Program-made: the position numbers and the translations under genes | Notes under the pieces: generated by a model | Database searches by the model: none | What the model was told of the DNA's origin: nothing | What the model saw: the letters and a program-made list of their open reading frames with translations, nothing else | From: Salvia splendens | Taxonomy: Eukaryota; Streptophyta; Magnoliopsida; Lamiales; Lamiaceae | Assembly (NCBI RefSeq): GCF_004379255.2 | Contig: NC_056038.1 | Span: forward strand, 11,384,729-11,448,728 | Reading direction: 5' to 3' | DNA: 64,000 nt | Shown here: positions 24,164 to 36,318 of the stretch, in pieces | Numbering within the stretch: position 1 is the first letter of the stretch | Layout: the number at the start of each line of letters is the position of its first letter

Positions 24164-27100
24164 TAGAGATGCCCACCGGTTCCGGTTCCGGTTCCGAACC
24201 GGAACCCTGGCAATTTCCTCGAACCGGAACTGTCGCAATTGGAACCGCGGTCCGGTTCAAGATTTTTTGAACCGGAACCGTCACCGAACCGCCGGTTAAC
24301 CGGCGGTTTCACGGTTCAGGCACGGTAATCGAGGCGTCAGCCGGGGAAACTTTTTCAGGAGGGTTGGGGCGGCCGGTTCCAGTAGTTTCTGGACCGGAAA
24401 CCGGCAATTTTCGGTGGCGGTGCGGAACACGAGGCTACCACGTCGCAGCTTTTGCAGCCGATTTGTTGACCAAACCGGCGGTTCCGGCGGTTTCCGCCAA
24501 AACCGCCGATTTTCAGAAATTCAAATTTTTTTTAATTCTGATTTTGAATTCAAATTCATCCATTTCCCCCATTTATATCTATAAATACCCCGCTCTATCA
24601 TCACTTACATTCACCCCACTCTTGTGTTAATAAGAGTTTCTTTCTTCAATCTCCCAATTCTCTCTCTTTGTCTTCCATTTCTCATTTGTGCTATTGTGCT
24701 TACATTTGAATTATTCAAGTGCTACTCTTATTACGCATTGTTATACACTTATACTTGTTCCCGTAGTTCTATAAGTTGTCTTTATTTCTCAATTGCTAAA
24801 ACAAAAAATATATATATTATTCCATATTTCTAGTTTTCTACTATATAATTTGTTACTATCAAGATGTCTTCATCCTGAGAAGGTCGTGTTTATAAGGGAA
24901 AGGGAAAGCCCAAGAGGCCAAGTCGAAGATCCGTTATTGATGAGATTTCTTCAAGGAACATGGATGCGTGGCAGGTTAATAATTATTATCTACTAATATA
25001 ATTAATTATGAATTACATTACATTATTGTTCATAATTCTATTTGATATTTACAATACAAATATTATTTTGTAGATTCGAGAAGAGCAAGATATGGCCAAT
25101 GCTATTGCTCTCTCTCGCTCTCAATCCCAAGGTGATGCTTATGTTGGTACCGGTAGTAGTGCTCCCGGTCGCGGTGACTATTCTCAACAAATTCCAACCC
25201 CTGTGAATCTTGATGACGACGAGGAGGAGGGGGAGGGGGAGGGAGAGGAGGAAGAGGTTCAAGAAATGCCACCCCCACCACCACTAAGGAGTCGTCGTGG
25301 TCGTAGACACCCTCCTCAACCTTCTATACCAATTGAAAGGTCTTTAACCTCAAACATCATGGTGAAAACTTTCAAGAAGGTACAAGATAGTACCGATCCG
25401 GACACTTATAATGTGTATTGCAACTATTGCGAAAACGTATACACATTTCGAAAGGGTGGAGGATATGGTACATTTACCCGTCACATGGAGAAAGCACATC
25501 CGGTCGAGTTTGGTATCGCTCCAACCCAAACTCAACTCAACTCAACTTTCAACGTGGAGTCGGGACCGGGAGTGGGACGGGTTCATCCTAAACATTAGGT
25601 ATGTGTAGCAATACTCTTTTAAAATATGATCACAAAAATGCTCTTAATGTGTTGTCTAGATTTGCCGTGATGAAACATTTTCCGTTCAATGCTTTTGATA
25701 ACGATGCGTTTGAGTTGAGTATGCGACAAGTTTATAATGCCGCTGCAAGAAAATTGAGTCGAACTTCTATGACTCGAGTTGTTGTTAGACAATGCATGGA
25801 AAAGAAGGCGCAATTAGGTACGTTTATTGTTAACTTGGGTCATAAAGTTTCGATTTGCTCTGATGTGTGGACTGATTATTTTTGCAAAAATTCATATATG
25901 GGCATCACTGTGCATTTCGTTGATCACAGTTGGACTTTAAACAAACGTTTGATTGCATTTCGGGAATTTCTCGCACCACACACTGCACAAGTAATTGCTC
26001 AATTGATCATTCAAGTTTTGAATGAAATTCAATTGATCAATAAAATTTTTTCCATTGGTTTTGATAATGCAAGCTCTAACACTGCTAGTATAGATGAACT
26101 AACCAGTGCATGTTCTCCTGTTATTGATGGCAAATATTTTCATTTGCGATGTATTGCCCATATTTTGAATTTGTGTGTTCAAGATGCGATCGATTTGTGG
26201 CAAAAGTATGTTGATCCTATTAGAACTGCTGTTAAGTTGATTCATAACAAAGCTCCTATTGGTAGAGCTTGGAAGAAATATTGCCATAGTAAGCAGTGCA
26301 GGTACACCAATTTTCGTTTGGATGTTTCAACTCGTTGGAACTTGACGTACGATATGTTGGAGTCAGCCTTGAACCACATTGAATATTTATGTGATTTTTT
26401 TAGAACTTGCCCTCATGTTCCTTCTGATTTGATTTTGATACCCGCTTGTTGGGACCACACCATGGATTTGTTTCGATTATTCCGAGCTTTCAAAAATGCC
26501 ACTGTTGAGTTATCTGGTGTTTATTATCCTACTTATGTGCTCGTTTTAGAGCATTGCATGTATGTGGTTGGTTTTAAGACATGTGCGAAAAATACTCAAT
26601 TTATAGTGTTGCATGGTGTTCATAAAATTTTAGACATGTACTATGGTTGTTTGCAGGATTTGGATTTTTCTCAACTTCGCGAAATGGGCTTGACAAGAGG
26701 AGAATGCTTCGAAATTAGTCTTCTGAATGTTGATGAAATCAAACTAAGGTTAGACAGTGCACTTCGTGCTCTCTACGCGGATTATGAAATGCGGTATAAC
26801 ACCGCTCACCAGGTACGTGCTCCTCCTAGTCCTTCTACATTTGATTTTGGTGGCGGGAACTTTAGCAATGTCATGATTGATCCAGACGTAGTATCACAAT
26901 TGCAAGATCTATACTGTACTACAACCAATAGGACTAGAGCTACTAGTGAGTTAGATATATATTTGGAATCGCGCTCTATTTTTCAAGATGCAGGTCCTCC
27001 TACTCAACAAATTGACGTCCTTAATTGGTGGGGAACACATGACAAAGAGTTTCCGATACTCTCGATAATGGCTAAGGAGATTTTCGTCGTTCCCGCTTCC

Positions 27101-27894
27101 ACCGTCGCCATTGAGCAAGCTTTTAGTGTCGGCGGTTGTGTTCAAGACGACAAAAGGAGCAATCTCTCCGCCAAAAATATGGAAGCCACTATGTTACTTG
27201 AAGATTGGGCAAAGGCGGACATGAGAGCACAAGAGCCGGATTTCGACTTCCGTGTAGAGAGTGATGGTGAAGACTTTTCCACCGATGGCGATGACGAGGT
27301 CGGAAGCGAGAGCGCTCAACAATAGCAATGACGGGGGGCGGTGAATGGCGAGCACGGCCGACCAAAAAAGTAAGCAAGGTAAGAGAACTACGTGGACTTT
27401 GATTCCTCAATAAAATTGTGGATACGTAGGCAACTCAACTTAAATTTGAAAAGTTTAACTTTGAAAGTTTAAGTTGAACTTAAGCCCTTTTCAATTTTTT
27501 TCCTTTTCCCCCCATTTCATTTTTTTTATTTATGTTCCGACGACACTTGTAAATTATATTACATTGTTGTATACTTGTATATGTATTGTAAATTGTAATG
27601 TATCGTTGTCCGTTACAACTCAAATTCAATAAAATTGATATCATTTTCACCTTATTCGTCTTATTTCAATTTAAATTATCCATTGTCTTGTTCCAATTTA
27701 TTGTATAAGTTCAAATTTCAAATTAAAAAAAACGAATCGTGAAACCGTCAGTTTTCGAATCGGAACCATGTAAACCGCCAGAAAACTGGCGGTTCCGAAC
27801 CGGAACCGAAACCGTGAAATAGCCTCACGGTCCGGTTCCGGTTCCGTCTCCCTACAAACCGGAACCGCCGGGTTTGGAACCGTAGGCAAAACTA
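24164..27894 (+). mobile_element. hAT transposon with 8-bp target duplication
   Basis: Left end TAGAGATGCCCACCGGTT; right end reads TAGTTTTGCCTACGGTT when inverted. Flanking octamers are GTCACGAC (24156-24163) and GTCACGAA (27895-27902), 7 of 8 identical. Both ends are rich in GGTTCC/CCGGTT subterminal repeats. The interior encodes a BED zinc finger and a hAT transposase. At 3.73 kb it has full autonomous size. Confidence 0.92.
24864..27325 (+). pseudogene. hAT transposase (BED finger plus hAT dimerisation domain), lightly broken
   Basis: Exon 1 starts at 24864 (MSSS, then TGA at 24876-24878) and ends at a GT donor after 24974. Exon 2 starts at 25074 (IREEQDMANAIALSRSQSQG). An acidic and proline-rich linker precedes a BED-type finger: YCNYC, then TFTRHMEKAHP (C-X2-C and H-X4-H). 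A frameshift at about 25585-25600 separates this from a 574-residue open frame (25601-27325). That frame holds the RNase H-like hAT core (SICSDVWTDYF, GFDNASSNT, RCIAHILNL, STRWNLTYDM) and the C-terminal dimerisation block (ASTVAIEQAFSVGG). There is one early stop and one frameshift, so it is defective but recently so. It would bind the GGTTCC-rich ends if functional. Confidence 0.9.
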
Positions 27895-27902
27895 GTCACG
27901 AA

Positions 27903-28425
27903 TCCAATTTTAAAACAGCAGCAACGGAAGGATCCGGGCCGGGCTTTTTGAGGATTTTTTCGTTGAAGCCAATGGTGAAGATGAAGCTAGAATTGTTTTC
28001 GTTGCGGGAGTTGTTGAGAGAAGCCGATATGTTGGGAGTTTTGAGGAAAAAAGTTGCCTGCCAAGGCGCTCATGCTTGGAATTTGGAGCAAGGGCTTTTA
28101 GTGATTGAGTTGATGACATTCAACTTCTCAATGTTGGCCATTGATCACGTTAATTCTGCTGCAAAGTCAAATTACATGTTTTCTGGGCTCAAATGGTGCT
28201 GCTGCTGGAGTAGGCATTGCTATGCAGCATGGTTTGGTGCATATCCAGGTTTACAGAGCCTCAAGTTTGTGACCAGATGGTGGTCGGTTCAGTACATTGA
28301 TTGGTTGGTGTCGAATTAGTTTCCCAAGCCAACTGTAAAGATGAAACATGAGAGGCTTGGTTCGGGAATACGAGAAGCTTGGCTCCATGATTCCTTGTGG
28401 GCAAGGAATCTTAAGGGGGAGGGAT
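27903..28425 (+). other. Remnant upstream of a copia-like LTR
   Basis: Two similar stretches (AAGCCAATGGTGAAGATGAA near 27967 and AAGCCAACTGTAAAGATGAA near 28325) and a purine tract (TTAAGGGGGAGGGA, ending 28424) suggest the 3' interior of an LTR retrotransposon. No coding motif is recognisable. Confidence 0.4.
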
Positions 28426-28916
28426 TGTTACGATCACAAATTGTAGAAGGAAAGTCGCAACGCAAGATCACACGCATGCAACGTATGAGAGCTACCATGC
28501 ATGCAACGTTCATATTGAGGATATATTGAGCTAGTTGTGACGTGGCAGTAGTTAAGAGATTCTGACCAATGAGAGGAGAGCTATGACGTGTTATTGACCA
28601 ATGAGAAGGGAGCTATGACGTGTAAAGTGATCCTACGTGGAAGTGAGCTAAGAAGGCTTGAGGGAAGTGAGCTAAGATGCATAGTATAAATAGTGTAGTT
28701 GTTCTTTCTTTGATTTCAATCGTTGATATTGTTGTTGAGCTGTGAGCTTAAAAGCTTAGGTCGTGGACCGAGAGTTCTTCTTTGATTTCTATTGTAATCG
28801 TGAGATTCTTATTCATGATCAATAAGATTCCTCTTCGTTCGTCAAGCTCGATCAATTAGTTGATGCAATTGATCGTTCGGTAAACTGTTTGTGCGATTGT
28901 TGAGAAGTTACGATCA
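28426..28916 (+). mobile_element. LTR of a retrotransposon (3' LTR with purine tract)
   Basis: It starts TGTTACGATCAC directly after TTAAGGGGGAGGGA and ends GTTACGATCA. It contains a TATAAATAG box at 28685-28693 and repeated CCAATGAGA(A/G)GRGAGCTATGACGTG blocks. No second LTR is present in the window. It ends about 45 bp before recognisable RPK2 coding sequence, so its insertion probably removed or displaced the 5' end of that gene. Confidence 0.65.
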
Positions 28917-28958
28917 TGATTGGGAAACCATGAGCTCGGATCGTAACATGCTCGAATT

Positions 28959-31900
28959 GTTCTGTTTCCGCTCTATGGGTTTGGGATTAGGAGGAATTGT
29001 TTGGGTGGAAATCGTAAAATTTTGGGTAAATTGTCTGCTGCTGTTGCTAAGCTTAGTGAACTCAAGATTTTATCATTGCCTTTCAATGAATTCAGTGGTG
29101 AAATTCCTGATGAAATTTGGGGTATGGGAAAGCTTGAAGTGCTTGATCTTGAAGGGAATTTGATCTCAGGCGCTTTGCCCTCTCAATTTAGTGGGTTGAG
29201 GAAATTAAAAGTTCTTAACTTGGGATTCAATAAAATCTTTGGAGGGATGCCAAGTTCTTTGTCAAATTGTACGAGCCTTCGAGTTCTGAGTTTAGCTGGG
29301 AATCAGTTGAATGGATCAATTCCGGGGTTTGTGGGCGGGTTTAGGGATTTAAGCGGGGATTCACTTGTCGTTTAATCTGCTTAGTGGATCTATTCCAGTT
29401 GAGATTGGTGATAATTGCGGGAAGATGCAGCATTTAGAGCTCTCCGGGAATTACTTGACTGGTGTTATTCCAAGAGAAATTGCTAAATGCAGTGGGCTAA
29501 AGACTCTTCTCTTGTACTCGAATCTGTTGGAGGAGGTTCTTCCTAGTGAGCTTGGTCAGTTGAGTCAGCTTCAAGTGATGGATGTTTCGAGGAACAATTT
29601 TGGGGGCCCGATTCCACCTCAGATTAGTAACTGTACAAGTCTTTCAGTCCTTGTATTGGCAAACTCATGGAATCCTCTTCCAAATGTTTCGAGTTTAGGT
29701 GGTAGTTATTCGATGGAGAAGCTGGCATTGCCTGTTGATGAGTACAATTTCTATGAGGGTACACTCCCTGATGAAATTACTCGTCTCTCAAGCTTGAGGA
29801 TGGTGTGGGTGCCTAGGGCAATGCTGAACGGGGACTTCCCTGATAGTTGGGGATCCTGCAGCAACTTGGAGACGTTGAATTTAGCTGAGAACTATTACTC
29901 GGGGAAAATTCCTGTTAGCTTTAGCAACTGCAAGAAGCTGCGGTTTCTTGATTTGAGCTCCAACCGGCTTGGTGGAGAGATTAGTGACAAATTTCCCGTA
30001 CCTTGTATGGATGTGTTTGATGTCAGTGGGAATCATTTTTCAGGCTCAATACCCAGATTCAGTCACGAATCTTGTGCTCCTGTAAAATCCTTGTATGGAG
30101 ATCCTACAGGTACTTATGATCCTTCTTCTGCATACTTGGCGTATTTCAGATATAGAGCTCAGCTCGAATCCTCGTTGCCACTTTCTGGAGATGGGGATAG
30201 TTTCTTGGTGTTGCATAACTTTGGTTCGAATAGCCTCAGTGGCCCCCTGCCACCGATGCCTATTGCATCAGAAAGATTAGGAAGCCAAACTGTTTATGCA
30301 TTTCTTGCAGGCAGAAACAAGCTTTCTGGGACTTTCCCGGGAGCTTTGTTGGAGAAGTGTGTTCAAGTTAAAGGTGTCATAGTTAACGTGAGTTATAATG
30401 AGTTATTCGGTTAAGTCCCAACTGAGATGGCCACAGTGTGCAAGTCCCTCATACTGCTAGATGCTTCCAAGAATCGGTTTTCTGGAGCTCTACCTCCCAG
30501 CATTGGCAACTTGGGCTCACTTGTTCTTCTGAACTTAAGCTGTAATCCTTTGCAAGGTCCGATTCCTATCAGCCTTGGTCAGCTAAAGGATATCAAACGT
30601 CTCTCTTTGGCTGGGAATAATCTGAATGGTTCAATCCCTCCAAGTTTGGGGCAGCTTTACTCTCTCGAAGTTCTCGACTTGTCCTCAAATTCTCTATCCG
30701 GTGAAATTCCAAAGTACCTTGCGAATTTGAGAAACTTGACAGTTCTCATCTTGAACAATAATAAACTATTGGGGCAGCTTCCCTCTGAACTGGGAAATGT
30801 ATCCTCTATCTCAGTGTTCAATGTGTCGTTCAACAATCTGTCCGGGCCGCTGCCTCTCAACAGCAATATGAATCAGTGCAATAGCTTTCTTGGGAATCCT
30901 TTTCTTCATTGCCCTGTGTCCTCTTTGTCCTCACCATCTGCAGAGCAACAGGGAATAGTGGGAAACACGCCAGGCACTGCTTCTTCGCCACCATCAACTC
31001 CGAGGCAACAAGGAGGCAACAGAAGCCTAAACTCGGTCGAGATTGCTTCCATAACATCTGCAGCAGCAGTGTTCTCGGTTTTCCTTGCCATCGTCGTTCT
31101 CTTCTTTTACACTAGGAAGTGGAAACCGAGGTCCAGAGTCAGCGGAACTGCGAGAAAGGAAGTGATTGTGTTCAACGACATTGGCGTGCCACTGACCTTT
31201 GAGAACGTGGTGCGTGCTACGGGCAGCTTCAACGCGAGCAACTGCATTGGCAATGGAGGTTTTGGGGCGACATACAAGGCAGAAATTGCGCCCGGTCACT
31301 TAGTGGCCATCAAACGCCTTGCAGTTGGCCGTTTCCAAGGAGTTCAGCAATTTGATGCAGAGATCAAGACTCTGGGCAGGCTTCGCCATCCGAACCTCGT
31401 GACTCTGATTGGATACCACGCCAGCAAAACGGAGATGTTTCTGATATACAATTATTTACCGGGTGGCAATCTGGAGAAATTCATACAAGAGAGATCAAGC
31501 AGAGCAGTTGATTGGAGGATATTGCACAAGATCGCTCTCAACATCGCTCGCGCACTTGCCTACCTGCACGAGCAGTGTGTGCCACGTGTCCTTCATCGTG
31601 ATGTGAAGCCTAGCAACATACTGTTGGACGACGAGTACAATGCTTATCTGTCGGATTTCGGGCTGGCCAGGCTTCTCGGGACTTCGGAGACTCACACCAC
31701 CACTGGCGTGGCCGGAACTTTTGGATACGTGTCACCGGAATATGCCATGACCTGCCGTGTCTCAGACAAGGCAGACGGTACAGCTATGGGGTCGTGCTGC
31801 TGGAGTTGATCTCGGACAAGAAAGCCCTAGATCCTTCGTTCTCTTCCTACGGGAACGGTTTCAACATTGTTGCTTGGGCGTGCATGCTACTGCGGCAGGG

Positions 31901-32069
31901 GCGTGCGAAAGAGTTCTTCACGGGCGGATTGTGGGACGTGGGCCCGCACGACGATCTGGTGGAAGTGCTGCACTTGGCAGTGGTGTGCACAGATGACTCG
32001 CTGTCGACAAGGCTGACGATGAAGCAGGTTGTAAGGCGGTTGAAACAGCTACAGCCGGCGTCGTGTTAG
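28959..32069 (+). pseudogene. RPK2: RPK2/TOAD2-like LRR receptor kinase, 5'-truncated pseudogene
   Basis: Homology begins within the extracellular cap ([17 protein letters not shown]). It continues through many LRRs ([20 protein letters not shown]), a transmembrane helix (about 31056-31110, [20 protein letters not shown]) and the kinase. Kinase motifs visible are [38 protein letters not shown] and [11 protein letters not shown]. The signal peptide and the first about 100 residues are absent, replaced by an LTR. A one-base insertion near 29352-29358 shifts the frame. TAA at 30412-30414 interrupts the LRRs. A one-base deletion near 31777 (after SDKAD) breaks the kinase, which resumes in another frame ([17 protein letters not shown]) to the normal end LKQLQPASC. 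In Arabidopsis the intact receptor works in anther, embryo and shoot-meristem CLE signalling. This copy cannot make that protein. Confidence 0.92.
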
Positions 32070-32927
32070 GGTTAGGAAAGGTGGTTTAGGGTTGTAATTG
32101 TAGCTACTTGTAAATGGGAAGTATAGCTTCCTTGTCCAATTTTTCCATGCCATGTCTAAGGTCCTAGACTAGATTAGAAGAATGCATATATTTGTTTCCT
32201 GTATTTTTTATTTAACATCTCTTGGTTCAAATAATATCAAAGCACAAGCTTCTTGAATCAAAAGAGTTAGGGAAATCAAATGCTCTAATTTTAAGTTTTA
32301 AGTTTTAATAATGTAATGATGATGAGAAGCAAATTATTTTTTTTGGATGGTTAGAAGCAAATTATTAATTGAATGCAGATGACAAATGATTTCGTATCAC
32401 TGGTATTCACAAATGGTCTTTTTGTAATTTCATTTTCATGGATGCCAATAATTGAGTAATGAAAAATGTACGTACTAAACTACATTAACTGTATTTCTTT
32501 TTTCTTCTTCAAAGTAATCAATTAATATATACATGAAACTTACTATTAACTTGATTATATTTATTAAAGCCAATTACAAAAACAAACTGAATAACCCAAT
32601 TTATTCAAATCTAGCTAAATTATCAAAATCAATAAAGAATTTTCCCTTTTGTGTCATTTTCTTCTTCTTCGGCAATTTCTCCGCAACTTTCCTGTCGTCA
32701 ATTCGCAATTTCTTTTTCCAATTTGAACGGAAAGTGATATTCAAATTACAAGGCCGGTAATTTATTTTAAAATCACCTTCTATCACAACAACTGATTCTA
32801 ATTACTATTAACTGATTTTTTAAACCATTGTGTTGTAAGTATTGAATAATTTTCACTATCTCACTTTTATTCTCATAAAACCTGCCTGCATAGTACTCCG
32901 AATAATATGTTTTTTCAGATTTTAATT
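32070..32927. other. 3' flank of the RPK2 relic, no gene
   Basis: AT-rich non-coding DNA. The first 150 bp probably include the old 3' untranslated region. Confidence 0.4.
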
Positions 32928-33457
32928 GGGTAATAGCCAAAAAATACATCAACTTTTAATCAATTCAGACGAACTTTAAATGTAGTGAAAAAATACATCA
33001 ACTTTTGGTCAATTTATGTTTTAGCACGATCAAATTTTCTAGCTAAATTAATCGTACGTGGTGACCGGGATGTCTATGTCTTCTTATCGTCGGTTCCACG
33101 TGGTTTATAGACCAAACTTATAATGTTGTAATAAAATACACAAATTTTGTTGAATATGGTAAAAAAATACACAAACTTTTAGATGGTTTTGTTTGTAGCA
33201 CCTTAAAAATACATCAATTTTGACTGAGATCATACACTGAACTAGAAATGTGGTAAAAAAAATATACTGTAGTAAAAAAATATATTGTACTAAGTTTTAG
33301 ATTGATAGCATCTTAGAAACAGTAAATAATTGAAAATTTCCTTCTTTTTTTTGTTTTTGTTTTTTGGACATCTACAACCTGTACTATAATAATATTTCAT
33401 GGCAAATACAATAATATTAAAATTCATGGCTAAGTTTGATGGTTCATGTACTATAAT

Positions 33458-34294
33458 CAATGTTTTAAAAACCGGACCGGCAAGCGAACCGGCGACGTTA
33501 CTGGTTCACTGTTCAACCGGTCCAAACCGGTCGAACCACCGGTCTAACCGTTTTACTGTTGCAAATATATATAAAAATATATTAAATTTAGTAAATGATT
33601 TACAATTAATAATATATCACAAAACATTAAACCTTATAGATAATTAGTGATGTATAAATATAAATAATATTAAAATTTAGTAAATATATTCAGATATATA
33701 TATTTAATATTAGTTAGTCTAGATAAAAAATTAAATATTTCATGTATTAAAATCGATAATGTTTATATTAATTTAAGAAAATTTATTTCATAAAATAATA
33801 TATAATTAAATACAAATTAAGTACTTATTAATTAGTTTAGATAAGATTATTCATTAATGTCAATAGCTAGGGTATATAAATTAAGTATGTAATATAAAAA
33901 ATTTATTTATAGTAAATAATGAATCTTATATGGTACTAATAATAATATAGGTGGTAAGTGGAGCATCATTAAAATATAAAGGATGATAATTATATATATA
34001 TTATAATTAACAATTATATTAAAGAATAATAAAATTAAAATAAATTATTAGTTTTTGTAGATAAAATTAATGATTAATGTATAAAAATATTTAATGTTCA
34101 AATTGTTCAATGAGCCCATGTGGTGGAGTGGTAGAGGTCTTCTTAACTAGAAGAGAGATCATGAGTTCAACCTCTACCAACAACAAATTTTAAAAAAATT
34201 TGAAAAAAAAAATAGAAAACCGGTTTCCGGTTCACGGTCCAACCGGTCCGACCGGCCGGTTCGACCGGTCGGAGGTTTGGTTTTTAAAACATTG
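33458..34294 (+). mobile_element. Non-autonomous hAT-type element with tRNA-like segment, copy 1
   Basis: Ends are CAATGTTTTAAAAACCGG and its inverse. The exact octamer ACTATAAT flanks both sides (33450-33457 and 34295-34302), as expected for hAT. Subterminal regions are filled with AACCGG/CCGGTC words. The interior is extremely AT-rich and non-coding except for a tRNA-like stretch close to the right end. Confidence 0.85.
34114..34180 (+). other. tRNA-like segment inside the hAT-type element (copy 1)
   Basis: An A-box-like TGGTGGAGTGGTAGAGG is followed by a possible anticodon arm (CTTC, loop TTAACTA, GAAG) and a B-box-like GAGTTCAACCTC. Spacing fits a tRNA. Read as a tRNA the anticodon would be AAC (Val), but the acceptor and T stems pair poorly. 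It is best seen as a tRNA-derived or SINE-like relic rather than a working tRNA. Confidence 0.5.
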
Positions 34295-35110
34295 ACTATA
34301 ATCATATATTCATAACTACTAGTGTTTAGATTAGATATTGGAAGACTGTAAAATAAAATACAAATTCAAAGCAACATCTAATAAAATTGAATCATTAACA
34401 TAGTTACAAGCAATCAGTTTTTGTAGGAGTATATGACATTCCATGAAAAAACTTAAAGTTTGATAATTACAAGCAAAAGTACATTAACTTCACAAAAACA
34501 TTCAAGCAACAACTATCAAGGTAAACTCCCTTGATTATAGTAAATGTAAAAGGTAGATTGTAAATGTCCAAAACCTAGAAGATGTTGTCAATCTTAAAGT
34601 TGGTGTTTTTTTTTACTATATTTCTAGTTCGATTTTTTACATCATATTCACACTTTATGTATTTTTAAGGTGACACAAACACAACCATCTAAAAGCCGGT
34701 GTGTTCTTTTACCACAGTCAAAGTTGTGTATTTTCTTTACAACATTACATAAACTACGTGGAACCAACGTTAAGGTGACGTAGACATCTTAGTCGCCACA
34801 TATGATTAATTTTGCCGGAAATTTAATCGTGCTAAAAACCCGAATTGACCAAAAGTTGATGTGTTTTTTTACCACATTTATTGTTCATGATAAAAAAAAC
34901 CTGAATTGATCAAAAGTTTGTGTATTTTTTCCTATTTACCCATATTAGTTCATGTAAATTTAAATATCTCTTACTCGAATAGCAATCGTCACGGGTCGGA
35001 GCAGGATGTGTCTTGCACGCGACTGCAACTGGAGTTGAGCTTTTGAAGGGGGTTGGGTTTCTGGTCCTCAGGATGGGCTCGAAGGTCATCGGCCATGTCT
35101 AAAAATAATA

Positions 35111-35356
35111 CTCCATCCGTCCCTCATTAATTGTCCATTTTGTCATTTTCGTCCGTTCCTCATTAATTGTCCACTTTCACTTTTACCATAAATGGTAAGT
35201 ATGACCCACATTCCACTAACTTATTCCACATTTTATTATAAAATCAATAAATAAAAGTGGGATCCATATTTCACTAACTTTTTAACCCACTTTTCTTTAC
35301 ATTTCTTAAAACTCATGCCGGAACCAAAATGGACAATTAATAAGGGACGGAGGGAG
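35111..35356. mobile_element. Stowaway MITE
   Basis: TIRs CTCCATCCGTCCCTCATTAA and, inverted, CTCCCTCCGTCCCTTATTAA. TA flanks both ends. 246 bp, non-coding. Confidence 0.85.
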
Positions 35357-36318
35357 TAGGCCATTAAGGAATATCCACGGTTCAATTAAGAGTCATGCTT
35401 CGTGCATTCAGATCCACAGTGCATCCAATTTCAATACATTTTAATTTTGATTAATAAAATATAATTACAAATTGTAATGGATGTATTGTGGATTAGAAAT
35501 TTAGAATGCACATTTTGGTGTTTTCCTTTGATAAATGTATGATCTGACTATAAATCTAACATAAGCGTGCTTAATTAACAAAGAAAGACCTCAAAATATT
35601 TATTAACTTCTGTCTCTCGTCACACACAATTCATAAAGCAAGCATGATCAAGTAAAATTATTTTGAAATAGAAATTAAGAATCACTAAGCAGTGCCTATA
35701 TTTTGTTTCACACAATCTTTGATCCGTCAGAATAAAAATTAAATAAAAGATAATCTTATCAATATTTTAGTTTGAATGTAGTCATGATAATTTAAAAAAA
35801 ATCTGAGTTTAAAAAAGTTATGTCCAATTGAAAGAGTAGACTGTTGGCAATGGGATACAAAAAATCACAGTTTCCTTGAATAGAGAAAGCACATGATTCC
35901 AAGAAAAAACGTTTGTCAATATCGATTGTAAATTCTCAAAATAAAAAATAAAAAAATTAATGATAATAAAGATATGCAATCTTATCTCCCTAATACAATC
36001 AACTGTTTCCAAGTGAAACCAATTGTTGACTTATGCACCGCGGCAACCAAATCCCCTGCATTATAGTGGATGGGATTTATATCTTAGCAAAGCTATTGAC
36101 ACCTAAAAGAAACACACAATAGTGACTTAAAACCCCCATGAAATGTATAAAAATAGTAGATGAACATTTAAGTTTAACTAGTCATTTACAATGCCATCTA
36201 AGTTTCTTAGCACTGAAAACACAGGAAATTAGAGTCATAGATAGTTTTACAGCTATGGTTTGTTGCAAACCATTCTGCTAAGGTTGGTGAGGACAGGCTT
36301 AACACACAACTATAGTTG
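35357..36318. other. 3' flank of the AFP-like gene
   Basis: No gene. A small hairpin is visible at about 35405-35510 (GATCCACAGTGCATCCA and a partial inverse AATGGATGTATTGTGGATT), possibly a tiny MITE. Confidence 0.4.

Larger units (their letters stand above)
32928..34941. mobile_element. Long inverted-repeat (Mutator/foldback-like) element with nested insertion
   Basis: Arms of roughly 400 bp (about 32928-33380 and 34545-34941) are inverted copies with moderate divergence. They share words such as AAAATACATCAACTTTT, TGGTCAATT, GTTCCACGT and CTTTTAGATGGTT. The termini are GGGTAATAGCC and, inverted, GGGTAAATAGG. The nine-base flanks ATTTTAATT (32919-32927) and ATATTAGTT (34942-34950) match at 7 of 9, fitting a decayed Mutator-type duplication. 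A hAT-type element occupies the centre. Confidence 0.7.

Noticed and set aside
34114..34180. Functional tRNA-Val gene
   Set aside because: Acceptor and T stems pair poorly and the sequence lies within a transposon; kept only as tRNA-like.
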